Shown here: positions 8,935 through 16,784 of the stretch, one piece after another | Layout of the letters: every line of letters starts with the position of its first letter | How positions within the stretch are numbered: the stretch's first letter is position 1 | NCBI GenBank assembly: GCA_964020155.1 | Contig: OZ026567.1 | Span: 475,398-492,181 of the forward strand | Direction of reading: 5' to 3' | Source of the DNA: Chondrilla cf. caribensis | Taxonomy: Eukaryota > Porifera > Demospongiae > Chondrillida > Chondrillidae | DNA: 16,784 nucleotides | Notes under the pieces: model-generated | The model's input: the letters and a program-made list of their open reading frames with translations, nothing else | Told to the model about the DNA's origin: nothing | Databases searched by the model: none | Translations under genes and position numbers: made by a program

Positions 8935-9292
8935 ATGGCTTCCGGTGGACCGTCGCACCCCATGAATCCCTCTCGCAGAGACGCTTTAGTGAAGTTGGAA
9001 AGTGAACTGAGGGTTAACCTCTCGTTAGATGGAGTGCTCCCTCTATTGGAGAAGACGAAAGATGGGCGCGGAGGTTTTATGACCCGAGAAGAGAGGATGT
9101 TGGTGGAAGCAGAGAGAGGAGACCTAGACCGAGTGAACAAGATTATCGGGATATTGAGGAAGAAAGACAACCGTGCCTTCGATAGATTTTGTGCAATATT
9201 GTGTGAAAGTGGAAACGAAGTTTGGGGGAAGAAGCTACGAGATACAGGAGGTACGACGGCGGAATCGCCAATTGCCGAATCTAGATCTAGAG
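8935..9292 (+). CDS. Gene B exon 1: CARD domain
   Basis: ATG at 8935 is the first Met in frame. The product shows a CARD pattern: a first helix [16 protein letters not shown], then GVLPLLEK, a basic-acidic stretch [13 protein letters not shown], and the hallmark end helices [13 protein letters not shown] then [17 protein letters not shown]. CARDs form homotypic oligomers in apoptosis and innate immune signalling. The exon ends in phase 1 at AGAG before GTGCGT. A second GT at 9251 (GGAG before GTACGA) is in the same phase and could give a 14-residue-shorter form. It is strongly similar to the gene C CARD exon at 13485-13815. Confidence 0.88.
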
Positions 9293-11736
9293 GTGCGTAA
9301 TGCATATTGGTTGCTCTGAACTACTTTCCTGTTCTGTCAGTTTTGTGCAATTAAATAATCAACTCATCCCCATATATCTTTTTTTCATTATTAAGAAAAT
9401 GTTCTTTTTGCATAATAGCTATTATTATTAATTTATTAATAGTTAATGTTATGTGATGTCGCAACAAGCCTTCTTTGCCACTCACAATGACATGCACTCT
9501 TTATTTATCGACTACAATATACAAAAGCAGGCTCATACTTGTTGATGATATGATTAGCAACTATTATGTTTGTATTGTCTGTATTGTGCCAATACGTAGT
9601 AGTTTGACTTGACCAACAGTGAGGGAGTGGAATGATTAGTGATCTATTATTATTCCTTCTACTCCTCCTTATTCTATAGGAAAGGTTAGAACCGCTAGAG
9701 TGTACATTGATGAGCCACAGATGCCAGATCTGGAAGACCATCTACGCAAGATGGACCACGAACTGTGCGCATACATTTTACAACTACAACCAGAGGACAA
9801 GTATACTCCCCTTAAGCTATCCTGTGAAGAATATATTGGATCTTTAAAACGCAGCATGCGCAATCCCTTCAACTACCAGCCCTACCCACTTCCCAATGAC
9901 AGACAAAAAATGTGGAAGAAGATTAGGAGGTTTTGGAACCAACTGGATGTTCGCTTCCCTGCAACTATCATTGATCTCATTGAAGAGTCAAGTCAGAAAC
10001 ATCAGCTGTCGATCCTCCTCGAAGAGCATCATAACCTCATCGCAAAGTTTTCAGGCAACACTCTTGAACAATTCCACAAAGAAAATATAGGTCTCTCCGA
10101 TGGTCCTCATCTCACTGTGAAAGTAAATGACAATCCCACCTTGAAAATGATACTCGACCTGCAGGACTACTTGGTGAAGTTGGGAGTCGAGAAAAGCCTT
10201 TTTAAGGGATTTACTTATGGGTGTGTGGTCCTGTATTTCCTGATCAGTCCAGCCTCAGTCAAGCAGTTGCCTTTCACTTTATCGGCGTATTTTCCAGAGC
10301 TGGTTTCAATGGGAGTTCTCACCATTGCAGTACCTGGTCAGTGGGAGGTGGACGTTACCACTAGAAAGATTACACTGAATATGGCTAAGGTACGTGTGTA
10401 TATCCTAATACTGGGACGATTGATCAATAGATATTCGTTTCAGATCTGATTATTGTTAATAGTGCAAACAAATCACATGCAGGGTGTACTTAATCGAGTG
10501 TACGTATATATAGGAAACCACCCCCACCTTATTACCCTGATCCTTCACTCCATGGGTTCAATTTTGTACTTCAAGTGTATCTGAAATGTGAAGAGGACTC
10601 TGAAGACTCCATATCACGTCTATCATTTTAATAAAGGGGGAGTGGTTTCCAGTTATGCCCACTTGATTACTTCCGGTAATTAATCGACCAATCTATTGTT
10701 TACTATGTACTAATAATGGATTTGAAAATTATAGCCAATTCCCAGCCATAGTACACCTGTCATGATTATTGACAAACACATGTTACATGCATCATGGCAC
10801 AATGTGGCCAGTGCACGTCTAAATGATGGGGTTACATGCCAAAAGTCTGTTTGATATGTGTACATAGTTGACCCTTATATATTGTGTTATGTAAGGCCAG
10901 GTGTTATGAAGCAGTTAGACTAGTACAACTATAATTAAATGTTGCTGTCAATGTACGTAAAATTACAGTAACTGCGTATAAGCCTACATCTAATAGTACT
11001 ACATACACGTGTATACTTGTATGTACTAGGTCTAACCATAGATAATCTATAAAACGATATCAGACAAATGCTGTGGTTATGTATCACATTGGATGACAAA
11101 GATGTGCTATCTTGCAACCATTCAGGATGAACTAAATGAGGAAACTCCTTTGCTTTTTGAAGAATTGTCAATACTCCAGCAGTCTACTGAACAAAATCCT
11201 CAGGTATGTAGTTATAGAGTTATGTAGTTGAGCTACTCGACTCCTCCCTATTGTTAGGTCATATTTTTTGGAATCAGCTAATACATTGTAAAAATGGTGG
11301 TCATGCAGTTTGTAGTACATGAATGTGTGTAGGTTCCACAGGAGTTGATGCAGAATTAAAAGCTGAGGGAAAGTGACTGAGTATACAGGCTCCATATTTA
11401 TAAGTATTTCACTGTTTTATCCAAGATTAAACTAATTAAGTCTCAAAGCCTTGATGTGGACTAGTATGACTCCAGAGATGAGATAGATGATATGGAAATA
11501 TGAGAGAAGGAAATGTTTAGGAAGGAACCTCTTTCCAACTCTCTCTCCACTTTCCCTGGGTTCTGTATGAGCCCATACATGTGCAGTTTGAATATAAAGA
11601 TATGTATGTACATTCATTGCATGCAGTAATGTATGTACATATATGTACGTTGCTGCATGTTAACCCAGTCAAATTAGCCAGTTGAAGTTGTGTATGTGTG
11701 GGTGTGTGTGTGTGTGTTGTGTGTGTGCATGCATGC

Positions 11737-11807
<71 letters not shown>

Positions 11808-12047
11808 AGTGTGAGGAATTGTGTAGCAACTAGTCTCTCCTCAATTTCTACCATGAAAATAAAGACCACCAGTACTGGACCTCAAACAGGGAGTGATGAG
11901 CATTTAGTAAAAGTTTCTGGTGACGGGCATACTGACCTCACAGAAAGTGGAAGAATGAAGGAGACATTGCCATCGTTACCTCACGGTATAGATTCTGGGG
12001 TATACCCATCACTTGAAGGTCCTAGGTCCAGCAAACAAGGTGAGGGA

Positions 12048-12135
<88 letters not shown>

Positions 12136-12385
12136 TGTGCGTGTGTGTGTGTGCATGTGCGTGTGTGTGCATGTGTGTGTGTGTGTGTATTGGCATGTAT
12201 ACTGCACACACACATGCAATGTTTACAAACTCTTTTGTCTACAAACAGCTCCTGATGACAGCCACACTGACAGCCATTCTGAGATAGCACCATCACTTGA
12301 AGATCCAAAATCCAGCGAACAAGGTGAGGGACATCTCTCTCTCTGTGTGTGTGTGTGTGTGCGTGTGCATGTGTATGTGTGTGTG

Positions 12386-12426
<41 letters not shown>

Positions 12427-12701
12427 TGACATGTATAATGTACATACACATACAATGTTTATACAAACTCATTTGTCTACAAACAGTTTCTGGTGACAGC
12501 CATACTGACCTCACAGAAGGTAGAAGAACAGAGATACTGCAGTTGTTAGATCCCCCTTATGATTCTGGGGTAGCACCATCACTTGAAGATCCTAAGTCCA
12601 GCAAACAAGGTAAGGAGTATACGCGTGTGTCTCTATGTTCACGTGTGTGCGTATGTGTGCATGTGTGTGTTTACATGTGCATGTGTGTGTTTACATGTGC
12701 A

Positions 12702-12791
<90 letters not shown>

Positions 12792-13082
12792 CATGTACAC
12801 ACACTACCTACAGGCTATACTCACTCTAATGTTGTAGGCCCCCCTGGACTCCGTGATGGTGATGAAATCTACGTGAAGACTCAAACTGGCAAGACAATCA
12901 CTTTGGTGGTCGGGTCAAGTGAGACTGTCTATAATGTCAAAAGCAAGATACAGGACAAAGAGGGAATTCTCCCAGAACAACAACGTCTCACCCTCGATGG
13001 TAAAGAACTAGAAGAAAAGTGCACTTTGGGAGAGTACAACATCCTGAAAAATTCTACCCTGTACATGTCTGTTTCAACATGA
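8935..13082 (+). CDS. Gene B: CARD + conserved domain + repeated linker + one ubiquitin-like domain
   Basis: Seven coding exons, join(8935..9292, 9680..10389, 11126..11203, 11865..12039, 12249..12323, 12487..12609, 12814..13082), giving 595 residues. Order: CARD about 11-103, conserved domain about 120-356, short linker 357-382, three related linker exons 383-506, ubiquitin-like domain about 524-593. All junctions are GT..AG with compatible phases (1, 0, 0, 1, 1, 1). The weakest border is the acceptor of exon 4 (AAATAAAG before ACC); a later AG at 11912-11913 matches the start of exon 6 better but is out of phase with exon 3. Unlike A and C, B has a single UBL, no Gly-Gly and no CaaX (it ends MSVST), so it should be soluble. 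Inferred role: CARD adaptor related to A and C, possibly a cytosolic partner or antagonist. Confidence 0.83.
9293..9679 (+). other. Gene B intron 1
   Basis: 387-bp phase-1 GT..AG intron, AT-rich with ATTATTATTAATTTATTAAT-type sequence. No repeat element or exon is seen inside; gene C carries an inserted element at this position. Confidence 0.75.
9680..10389 (+). CDS. Gene B exon 2: conserved middle domain
   Basis: The acceptor is TTCTATAG before GAAAGG, with the split Gly codon completed from exon 1; the donor is GGCTAAG before GTACGT. The domain (from [20 protein letters not shown]) is mainly helical at first, with a Trp-rich stretch [13 protein letters not shown], and appears to end in a beta-alpha-beta unit: [17 protein letters not shown], a helix with PEL, then [17 protein letters not shown] do not recognise the family. 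The end pattern (glycine, hydrophobic strand, proline-containing helix, G-V-L strand) is reminiscent of segments next to death-fold domains in invertebrate proteins, which is an impression, not a match. No transmembrane helix is convincing. Confidence 0.88.
10390..11125 (+). other. Gene B intron 2 with a short inverted-repeat element
   Basis: 736-bp phase-0 GT..AG intron. Contains the GGAAACCAC-ended element at 10513-10650; the remainder is AT-rich with no supported exon. Confidence 0.72.
10513..10650. mobile_element. 138-bp inverted-repeat mini-element
   Basis: The left end GGAAACCACCCCCACCTT (continuing ATTA) and the right end TAATAAAGGGGGAGTGGTTT (ending CC) are complementary at 19 of 22 bases, with the outer nine perfect. 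The size and ends fit a small non-autonomous DNA element, but I could not identify a clear target-site duplication. Confidence 0.65.
11126..11203 (+). CDS. Gene B exon 3: short acidic linker
   Basis: 26 codons between a TTCAG acceptor and CAG before GTATGT, phase 0 on both sides. It encodes [19 protein letters not shown] and is a clear homologue of the gene C exon at 15424-15507 ([17 protein letters not shown]). Conservation of PLLFEELS in such a short exon suggests a functional linear motif; its partner is unknown. Confidence 0.88.
11562..11688 (+). repeat. Intronic segment duplicated at 2036-2164
   Basis: About 127 bp from TCTGTATGAGCCCATACATG to CAGTTGAAGTT, with few differences from the gene A copy and the same orientation. 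Confidence 0.85.
11690..11812. repeat. (GT)n microsatellite
   Basis: Nearly uninterrupted GT dinucleotides, about 120 bp, with a short GCATGCATGC break near 11727-11737. Long antisense or sense frames through it are artefacts of the repeat. Confidence 0.95.
11865..12039 (+). CDS. Gene B exon 4: linker repeat unit 1
   Basis: Encodes a Ser/Asp/Gly-rich linker containing [14 protein letters not shown] and [16 protein letters not shown], ending phase 1 at CAAG before GTGAGG. The second motif recurs in exons 5 and 6 ([11 protein letters not shown]), and the first recurs in exon 6, showing that these exons arose by duplication. The 5' end is uncertain. Confidence 0.65.
12040..12248 (+). other. Gene B intron 4 (CT and GT microsatellites)
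   Basis: 209 bp. After GTGAGGGACAT comes a CT run (about 12052-12118), then a GT run (to about 12188), then a unique end finishing TTTGTCTACAAACAG. Its start and end closely match intron 5. Confidence 0.82.
12249..12323 (+). CDS. Gene B exon 5: linker repeat unit 2
   Basis: 75-bp symmetric phase 1-1 exon, which can be skipped or added without changing frame. Encodes [19 protein letters not shown] then PKSSEQ. It shares SHTD and [10 protein letters not shown] with exon 6. Borders ACAAACAG / AAG before GTGAGG are clear. Confidence 0.82.
12324..12486 (+). other. Gene B intron 5 (GT microsatellite)
   Basis: 163 bp with the same start (GTGAGGGACATCTCTCTCT) and end (TTTGTCTACAAACAG) as intron 4, but a shorter CT run and a longer GT run. 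It is a duplicated copy of intron 4. Confidence 0.85.
12487..12609 (+). CDS. Gene B exon 6: linker repeat unit 3
   Basis: 123-bp phase 1-1 exon. Encodes [24 protein letters not shown], then [12 protein letters not shown]. It resembles exon 4 along most of its length and exon 5 at its end. It can be skipped in frame. No known domain; probably a flexible spacer. Confidence 0.85.
12610..12813 (+). other. Gene B intron 6 (GT microsatellite)
   Basis: GTAAGG donor, GT-rich throughout with a nearly pure GT run at about 12706-12790, and acceptor CTACCTACAG at 12813. A second acceptor in the same phase lies at 12836-12837. Confidence 0.8.
12814..13082 (+). CDS. Gene B exon 7: single ubiquitin-like domain
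   Basis: After a short [12 protein letters not shown] leader comes a ubiquitin-like domain with [22 protein letters not shown] and LPEQQRL close to ubiquitin. Lys48 (DGKEL) and Lys63 (NILKNST) positions are kept, but Ile44 is Thr, so the usual hydrophobic patch is weakened. It ends STLYMSVST with TGA at 13080-13082: no Gly-Gly for conjugation and no CaaX. Probably a protein-interaction module only. Confidence 0.88.
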
Positions 13083-13484
13083 CATTAAGACTAAACTGGA
13101 AAGAATCCATTATAATTTGAGTTTGTTTACCTTTAGTGACATTAAATTTAGTCAAGTTTTCTATGAAGTTAGCATCTTGAATTTTGGGATATGAATTTGA
13201 ATGGTTGCAGGTCGATGCAACCTTAATATTCTTGCTAAAACTATTATAATGATATTACTATTATTATTATTATTATACTGTATACAATATTATATATAAT
13301 ATGAGATCACCCGCGCGTACGAACCGTATAATAATTATTATATAGTACATGTACTGACGCGATATTATTATATTATACTGTATTATAGCTTTCATTTAAC
13401 TTTACAGTGTTCAAGGCCATACAATTTTCGCACGCGGGTTAGCCTGCAGTTCAGCCGTTACATGCACTTAATTCTGTCAATTTG
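13083..13484 (+). other. Gene B 3' flank and gene C 5' flank
   Basis: 402 bp. ATTAAA at 13141-13146 is a possible polyadenylation signal for gene B. Bases of about 13245-13385 are very AT-rich with ATT repeats. Imperfect inverted sequences CCCGCGCGTACGAA (about 13309) and TTCGCACGCGGG (about 13427) flank the AT-rich stretch just upstream of gene C. Confidence 0.55.
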
Positions 13485-13815
13485 ATGGAGCAGGATCGTC
13501 AAGATGTTTTAGTGAAGTTTGAAAGTGAACTGAGGGTTAACCTCTCGTTAAATGGAGTTCTCCCTCTATTGGAGAAGACGCAAGATGGACGCGGAGGCTT
13601 TATGACCCGAGAAGAGAGAATGTCGGTAGAAGCAAAAAAGGGAGACCCAAAGCGAGTGAGCAAGATTATCGAGATATTGAGAAAGAAGGACAACGATTCC
13701 TTCGATAGATTTTGTGAAATATTGAAAGAAAGCGGGAACGTAGTTTGGGGGAAACGTCTCAGAGAACAGACGAAACGTACAGTTGTGCAAAGCCCTGAAG
13801 ATCTCCCCGGAAAAG
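13485..13815 (+). CDS. Gene C exon 1: CARD domain
   Basis: Starts at ATG 13485 ([16 protein letters not shown]). It matches the gene B CARD nearly residue for residue: [53 protein letters not shown] and [12 protein letters not shown]. Ends phase 1 at AAAAG before GTTTGA, a weaker donor than in gene B. A few frame codons upstream of the ATG are not homologous to gene B. Confidence 0.88.
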
Positions 13816-16350
13816 GTTTGATATGAAATTAACTGGATGATGATACGTGGAGGTTATAAGCTGTATATACGATGTCTATACAGTGGAACCTCTCTATTAT
13901 GGACACTTTGGGATCTTGATTTTAGTCCTTATTGTAGATGTGTCCTCAATTCAGAGGTCACTTAATACACTACAGTACTACACTGGGACACAGAATGGTG
14001 TCCTTAATACAGAGGTTTCTGCAATTCAGAGGTTTGTAGTAGAGAGGTTCCACTGCATGTATATCGAATCACATAATATTATTATAATGAACACGTGATG
14101 TATATAGCTAGCATCTCGCATGGGTATTTGTACTGATCTTTATATTATTTGGACCCATGGAAGATCATGGCAAACATGTCTATTGGAATGAATTAACTCT
14201 TATTGCAATTGAACACCTTACATCTTGAAGCGATTAATTAAGATTTAATTATATATGGCTTCATTCCTTACCATAGAAATGGATATTCCCAATAAAGTGT
14301 ACGTTGATGAGCCACACATGCCAGATCTGGAACGCCATCTACGCCAGATGGACCACGAGCTGTGTACATACATTTTACAACTACAACCGGAGGAAAAGTA
14401 TTTCGCTCTTAAATTATCCTGTGAAAATTATATTGGATCTTTGAAACGTAACATTCCCTTTGAATACCAACCCTATCGTCTTCCAAACGACAGACAAGAA
14501 ATGTGGAGGGAGATTAGGGGGTTTTGGAACCATCTTGACATACAATTTCCAGTAGCAATCGTTGATCTCATTCAAGATGATGAACTTTCAGCCATTATTA
14601 AAGAGCACCAACGTCTAATTGCAAATTTTTCAGGGAACACTCTGGAACTATCCCACAAGGAACAGATAGTTCTCTCCGATGGCCATTACCTCATATTGAA
14701 AAGAAAGCACAATCTCACCATTGAAATGTTAAAAAATCTACAAGAATACTTCGTAAAGTTAGGAGTCGAGGAAAGCCTTTTTAAAGGAATGACTTCCAGT
14801 CAAGGGTGTGTGGTCCTGTATTTCCTGATCAGTCCAGCCTCAGCCAAGCAGTTGCCTTTCACTTTATCCCCACATTTTCCAGAGCTGGGTTCAATGGGAG
14901 TCCTCACCATCGCAGTACCTGGTCAGTGGGAGGTGGACATTGCCACTAGAAAAATTACAATGAATATGGCCAAGGTACATTATGCATTCTATACGCAATA
15001 GAACATGATAATCTAGTCTGGTATGTGGACGACCTTTATCTCCTGAGGGGTGTGTGGGGGGAGTGCAGAAAAAGTGTCTGGGTATTTTGTCATGAATACC
15101 ATGAATATGATTAACTTTCGATGAATATCATTACATTGTACCTTGTACATAATATTATATGTATACTATACCCAAGTCCCAATTTTTTGAAATTAATTTC
15201 CACATACAACTGAAGGTAAATGACAAAAGTTGCAATGATTATGGCCTAGCTGTCAAAATCTGTGATTTTGCAATGGTAAAATATTTGGGTAGCTACGTAC
15301 CAACAGGTTAATTCTTGAACATAATATTATAGTACATGTATGCTACTAGTTGGAGGTGTATGGATACACAGTTGATCAGATTCACTAAAGTGTAAAACGA
15401 TGTTGTTGATTGTGACCATTCAGGATGAACCTGAAGAAGGACCTCCATTGCTCTTTGAGGAATTGTCAGTCCTTCACAGCAAGGACTCCACTGTGCACAA
15501 TCTTCAGGTGTGTAATTACCTGTCACTGTTGGAGTTATAGTTCTCAAGTGTACTCTGATCTTTGCAGATGTATATGTTTTGGAGTCTATATAATATTATT
15601 AATATATGTTTAATTTTAAGTCTGTCATGCAGAATCATTATGATCATAGTTTTTCCTTTGTTGTACGTGAAGGTTTTTGTGAAGTTGCCATCTGACATAA
15701 CAGTCATAGTCCAATGTGATAGACGGGATTCCATACTACGCATTAAAGAGAAGATCTGTGATAAGACGGGAATACCAAGTAGTCAGCAGCATCTCTCCTT
15801 AGACGGTGAATATCTCCAAAATGACCATACTGCGGGTGACTACCACATTGAAAAGGAGTCTACTCTATACTTGAAATCTCCTGGCATGCAAATCTTTGTG
15901 AAGACCCTAACTGGTGAGACGATCACTCTTGAAGTGGAGCGAAGTGACACCATTGAGCTTGTCAAGGCCAAGATCGAGGATCAGTGTGGTATTCCAACAG
16001 ATCAACAGCGTCTTGTCTATGCCGGCGACCAAATGGAGGTAGACTGTACTCTCGGAGACTACAACATTCAAAAAGAGTCCTGTCTCTACTTGGTGTTGCA
16101 TTGTGGTAATAGAAATAGTACCATATCCGTTGAAAACATCCAATTTTCCATCAACTTATCAACCAGCACTGTTGCCGATATCAAACGAAGAGTACAGGAA
16201 GAAAAGGGTGTCCTACCAGAAATGTTCTTCTTGAATGGTGAACCTCTCCCAGAGAAGGATGACGATACGCTGCACAAGTACGCACACATACCCAATCTAA
16301 CTCTTCAGATTGGATCAGAACAGAAGCACCCTTCCTGTTCAGTGATGTAA
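13485..16350 (+). CDS. Gene C: CARD + conserved domain + three ubiquitin-like repeats + CaaX
   Basis: Four coding exons, join(13485..13815, 14277..14974, 15424..15507, 15673..16350), 596 residues. CARD about 1-93, conserved domain about 112-343, linker 344-371, ubiquitin-like units about 372-442, 443-519 and 522-585, and C-terminal CSVM at 593-596. Phases 1, 0, 0 agree with gene B exons 1-3. It is the most compact and complete copy and defines the full family architecture. None of the three UBLs keeps a terminal Gly-Gly, so it cannot be conjugated; it should act as a scaffold. The CaaX predicts attachment to membranes. Close to B in the CARD and middle domain, but like A in its last UBL and C-terminus. 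Confidence 0.87.
13816..14276 (+). other. Gene C intron 1 with an inserted element
   Basis: 461-bp phase-1 GT..AG intron, with acceptor CTTACCATAG. Contains the 175-bp inverted-repeat element at 13881-14055. No exon inside. Confidence 0.75.
13881..14055. mobile_element. Pogo/mariner-like MITE 3 (175 bp)
   Basis: The left end CAGTGGAACCTCTCTATTAT and the reverse complement of the right end CAGTGGAACCTCTCTACTAC match at 18 of 20 bases. The left flank is TA (13879-13880); the right flank is CA, probably a mutated TA. Internal TTCAGAGGT motifs occur repeatedly. Same terminal family as the elements in the gene A introns. Confidence 0.85.
14277..14974 (+). CDS. Gene C exon 2: conserved middle domain
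   Basis: Acceptor CCATAG, split Glu codon, then [20 protein letters not shown]. Donor GGCCAAG before GTACAT. Highly similar to the gene B exon, with [40 protein letters not shown], and [20 protein letters not shown] all conserved. A small insertion (SSQ before GCVV) distinguishes it. Domain function unknown. Confidence 0.9.
14975..15423 (+). other. Gene C intron 2
   Basis: 449-bp phase-0 GT..AG intron with several ATAATATTATA-type stretches. No repeat element or exon is supported. Confidence 0.75.
15424..15507 (+). CDS. Gene C exon 3: short acidic linker
   Basis: 28 codons, phase 0-0, acceptor TTCAG, donor TTCAG before GTGTGT. Encodes [17 protein letters not shown], the direct counterpart of gene B exon 3. 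Confidence 0.88.
15673..16350 (+). CDS. Gene C exon 4: three ubiquitin-like repeats and CaaX
   Basis: Acceptor ACGTGAAG before GTTTTTGTG is the only nearby in-phase AG. Unit 1 ([11 protein letters not shown]) is a diverged UBL ending KSPG. Unit 2 begins [15 protein letters not shown] and is ubiquitin-like, but has K48D, I44V, an extra Cys (DQCGI) and an end LHCGN in place of LRLRGG. Unit 3 (from [14 protein letters not shown]) with [15 protein letters not shown] closely matches unit 4 of gene A. The end KHPSCSVM is a CaaX box with Met last. Stop TAA at 16348-16350. Confidence 0.88.
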   Translation, partial: VFVKLPSDITVIVQCDRRDSILRIKEKICDKTGIPSSQQHLSLDGEYLQNDHTAGDYHIEKESTLYLKSPGMQIFVKTLTGETITLEVERSDTIELVKAKIEDQCGIPTDQQRLVYAGDQMEVDCTLGDYNIQKESCLYLVLHCGNRNSTISVENIQFSINLSTSTVADIKRRVQEEKGVLPEMFFLNGEPLPEKDDDTLHKYAHIPNLTLQIGSEQKHPSCSVM

Positions 16351-16784
16351 ATATGTATTGTTTGTTGACAATGTGACTGTCCTTTCCATAGTTATACAAT
16401 GTTATATATTAAATTTTGTATTAATTCATACCATTTTGACTGACTCTGTAGAGATTTAACCAAGTAAAATATATTATTTTGAATATTGTACTGTTCCCAA
16501 ACTTCCCTCGGAAAAGTTTAATGTTAATATTATTTTTTTTTTACTGTTGTATACTATTCACTGTTAAGTTTTGTCGCAATGAAATTGTAAGTGTTGCTTT
16601 GACAAAATTAATCTGGTTATATATTACAGATTAATAAACTATGTAATCATCAATGCATCCATAACATCAATCATGATGGTATTGGTAGAATATATTTTTG
16701 CATTACTGCATGGTGTATAGTGTTTCCCCTCGTTATAATAACTGTCGTGCAGGTTGACAATGAGTGTATCAGTAAAAAGTACTT
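16351..16784 (+). other. Gene C 3' UTR and downstream
   Basis: AT-rich. Two candidate polyadenylation signals: ATTAAA at 16408-16413 and AATAAA at 16633-16638. No further gene is visible up to the window end. Confidence 0.6.
16633..16638 (+). terminator. AATAAA polyadenylation signal candidate (gene C)
   Basis: Canonical AATAAA hexamer 283 bp after the gene C stop. The variant ATTAAA at 16408 is nearer and may be used instead. Confidence 0.45.

Larger units (their letters stand above)
11204..11864 (+). other. Gene B intron 3 with shared segment and GT microsatellite
   Basis: 661 bp. Holds the segment shared with gene A (11562-11688), immediately followed by a long GT microsatellite to about 11812. 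The 3' border is the least certain in the gene. Confidence 0.6.

Noticed and set aside
11682..12287. Continuous frames through the GT/CT microsatellites encoding Cys-Val or Ser-Leu repeats (and His-Thr or Arg-Glu on the other strand)
   Set aside because: They exist only because dinucleotide repeats have no stops. Splice sites and repeated exon borders show that these stretches are introns.
12297..13082. Single uninterrupted frame from the linker to the gene B UBL
   Set aside because: It would translate two microsatellite introns. Clear GT..AG sites with matching phase give a better model using exons 5, 6 and 7.

Overview
The window is eukaryotic, and most likely a metazoan of sponge or other marine-invertebrate type. 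It has short introns with GT..AG borders, AT-rich non-coding DNA, long GT/CT microsatellites, many short inverted-repeat elements with TA flanks, and animal-type signalling domains: CARD (death fold), ubiquitin-like and CaaX. A demosponge such as Amphimedon is my guess from general knowledge of CARD-rich sponge gene families. The sequence alone does not prove it.

Layout. Three paralogous genes lie head to tail on the + strand. Gene A (before position 1 to 4714) lacks its 5' end; its visible part has four exons. Gene B (8935-13082) has seven coding exons. Gene C (13485-16350) has four coding exons. Exon borders were set by GT..AG sites, reading-frame continuity and comparison among the three copies. 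All phases agree: the CARD exon ends in phase 1, the middle-domain exon in phase 0 and the short linker exon in phase 0. Between genes A and B is about 4.2 kb without a credible gene. It holds two copies of a dispersed repeat (one interrupted by a perfect palindrome), a long terminal-inverted-repeat element and a small 30-bp tandem repeat. Genes B and C are only about 400 bp apart.

Shared architecture: an N-terminal CARD (seen in B and C; presumably upstream of the window in A), an unrecognised conserved domain of about 220-230 residues, a variable linker (coiled coil in A, tandemly duplicated exons in B, very short in C), then ubiquitin-like (UBL) repeats: four in A, one in B and three in C. 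A and C end in a CaaX prenylation motif (CSMM and CSVM); B does not. In A the first two UBL units are almost true ubiquitin and are joined head to tail through RLRGG-M, so the protein carries a built-in Met1-linked di-ubiquitin in which Lys48 is Arg in both units.

Inferred role: CARD proteins that oligomerise, present ubiquitin-like surfaces, and in A and C are held at membranes by a prenyl anchor. In outline this resembles membrane-anchored CARD plus ubiquitin signalling in innate immunity (for example MAVS with ubiquitin chains), but with the ubiquitin encoded in the protein. This is the candidate undescribed system in the window.
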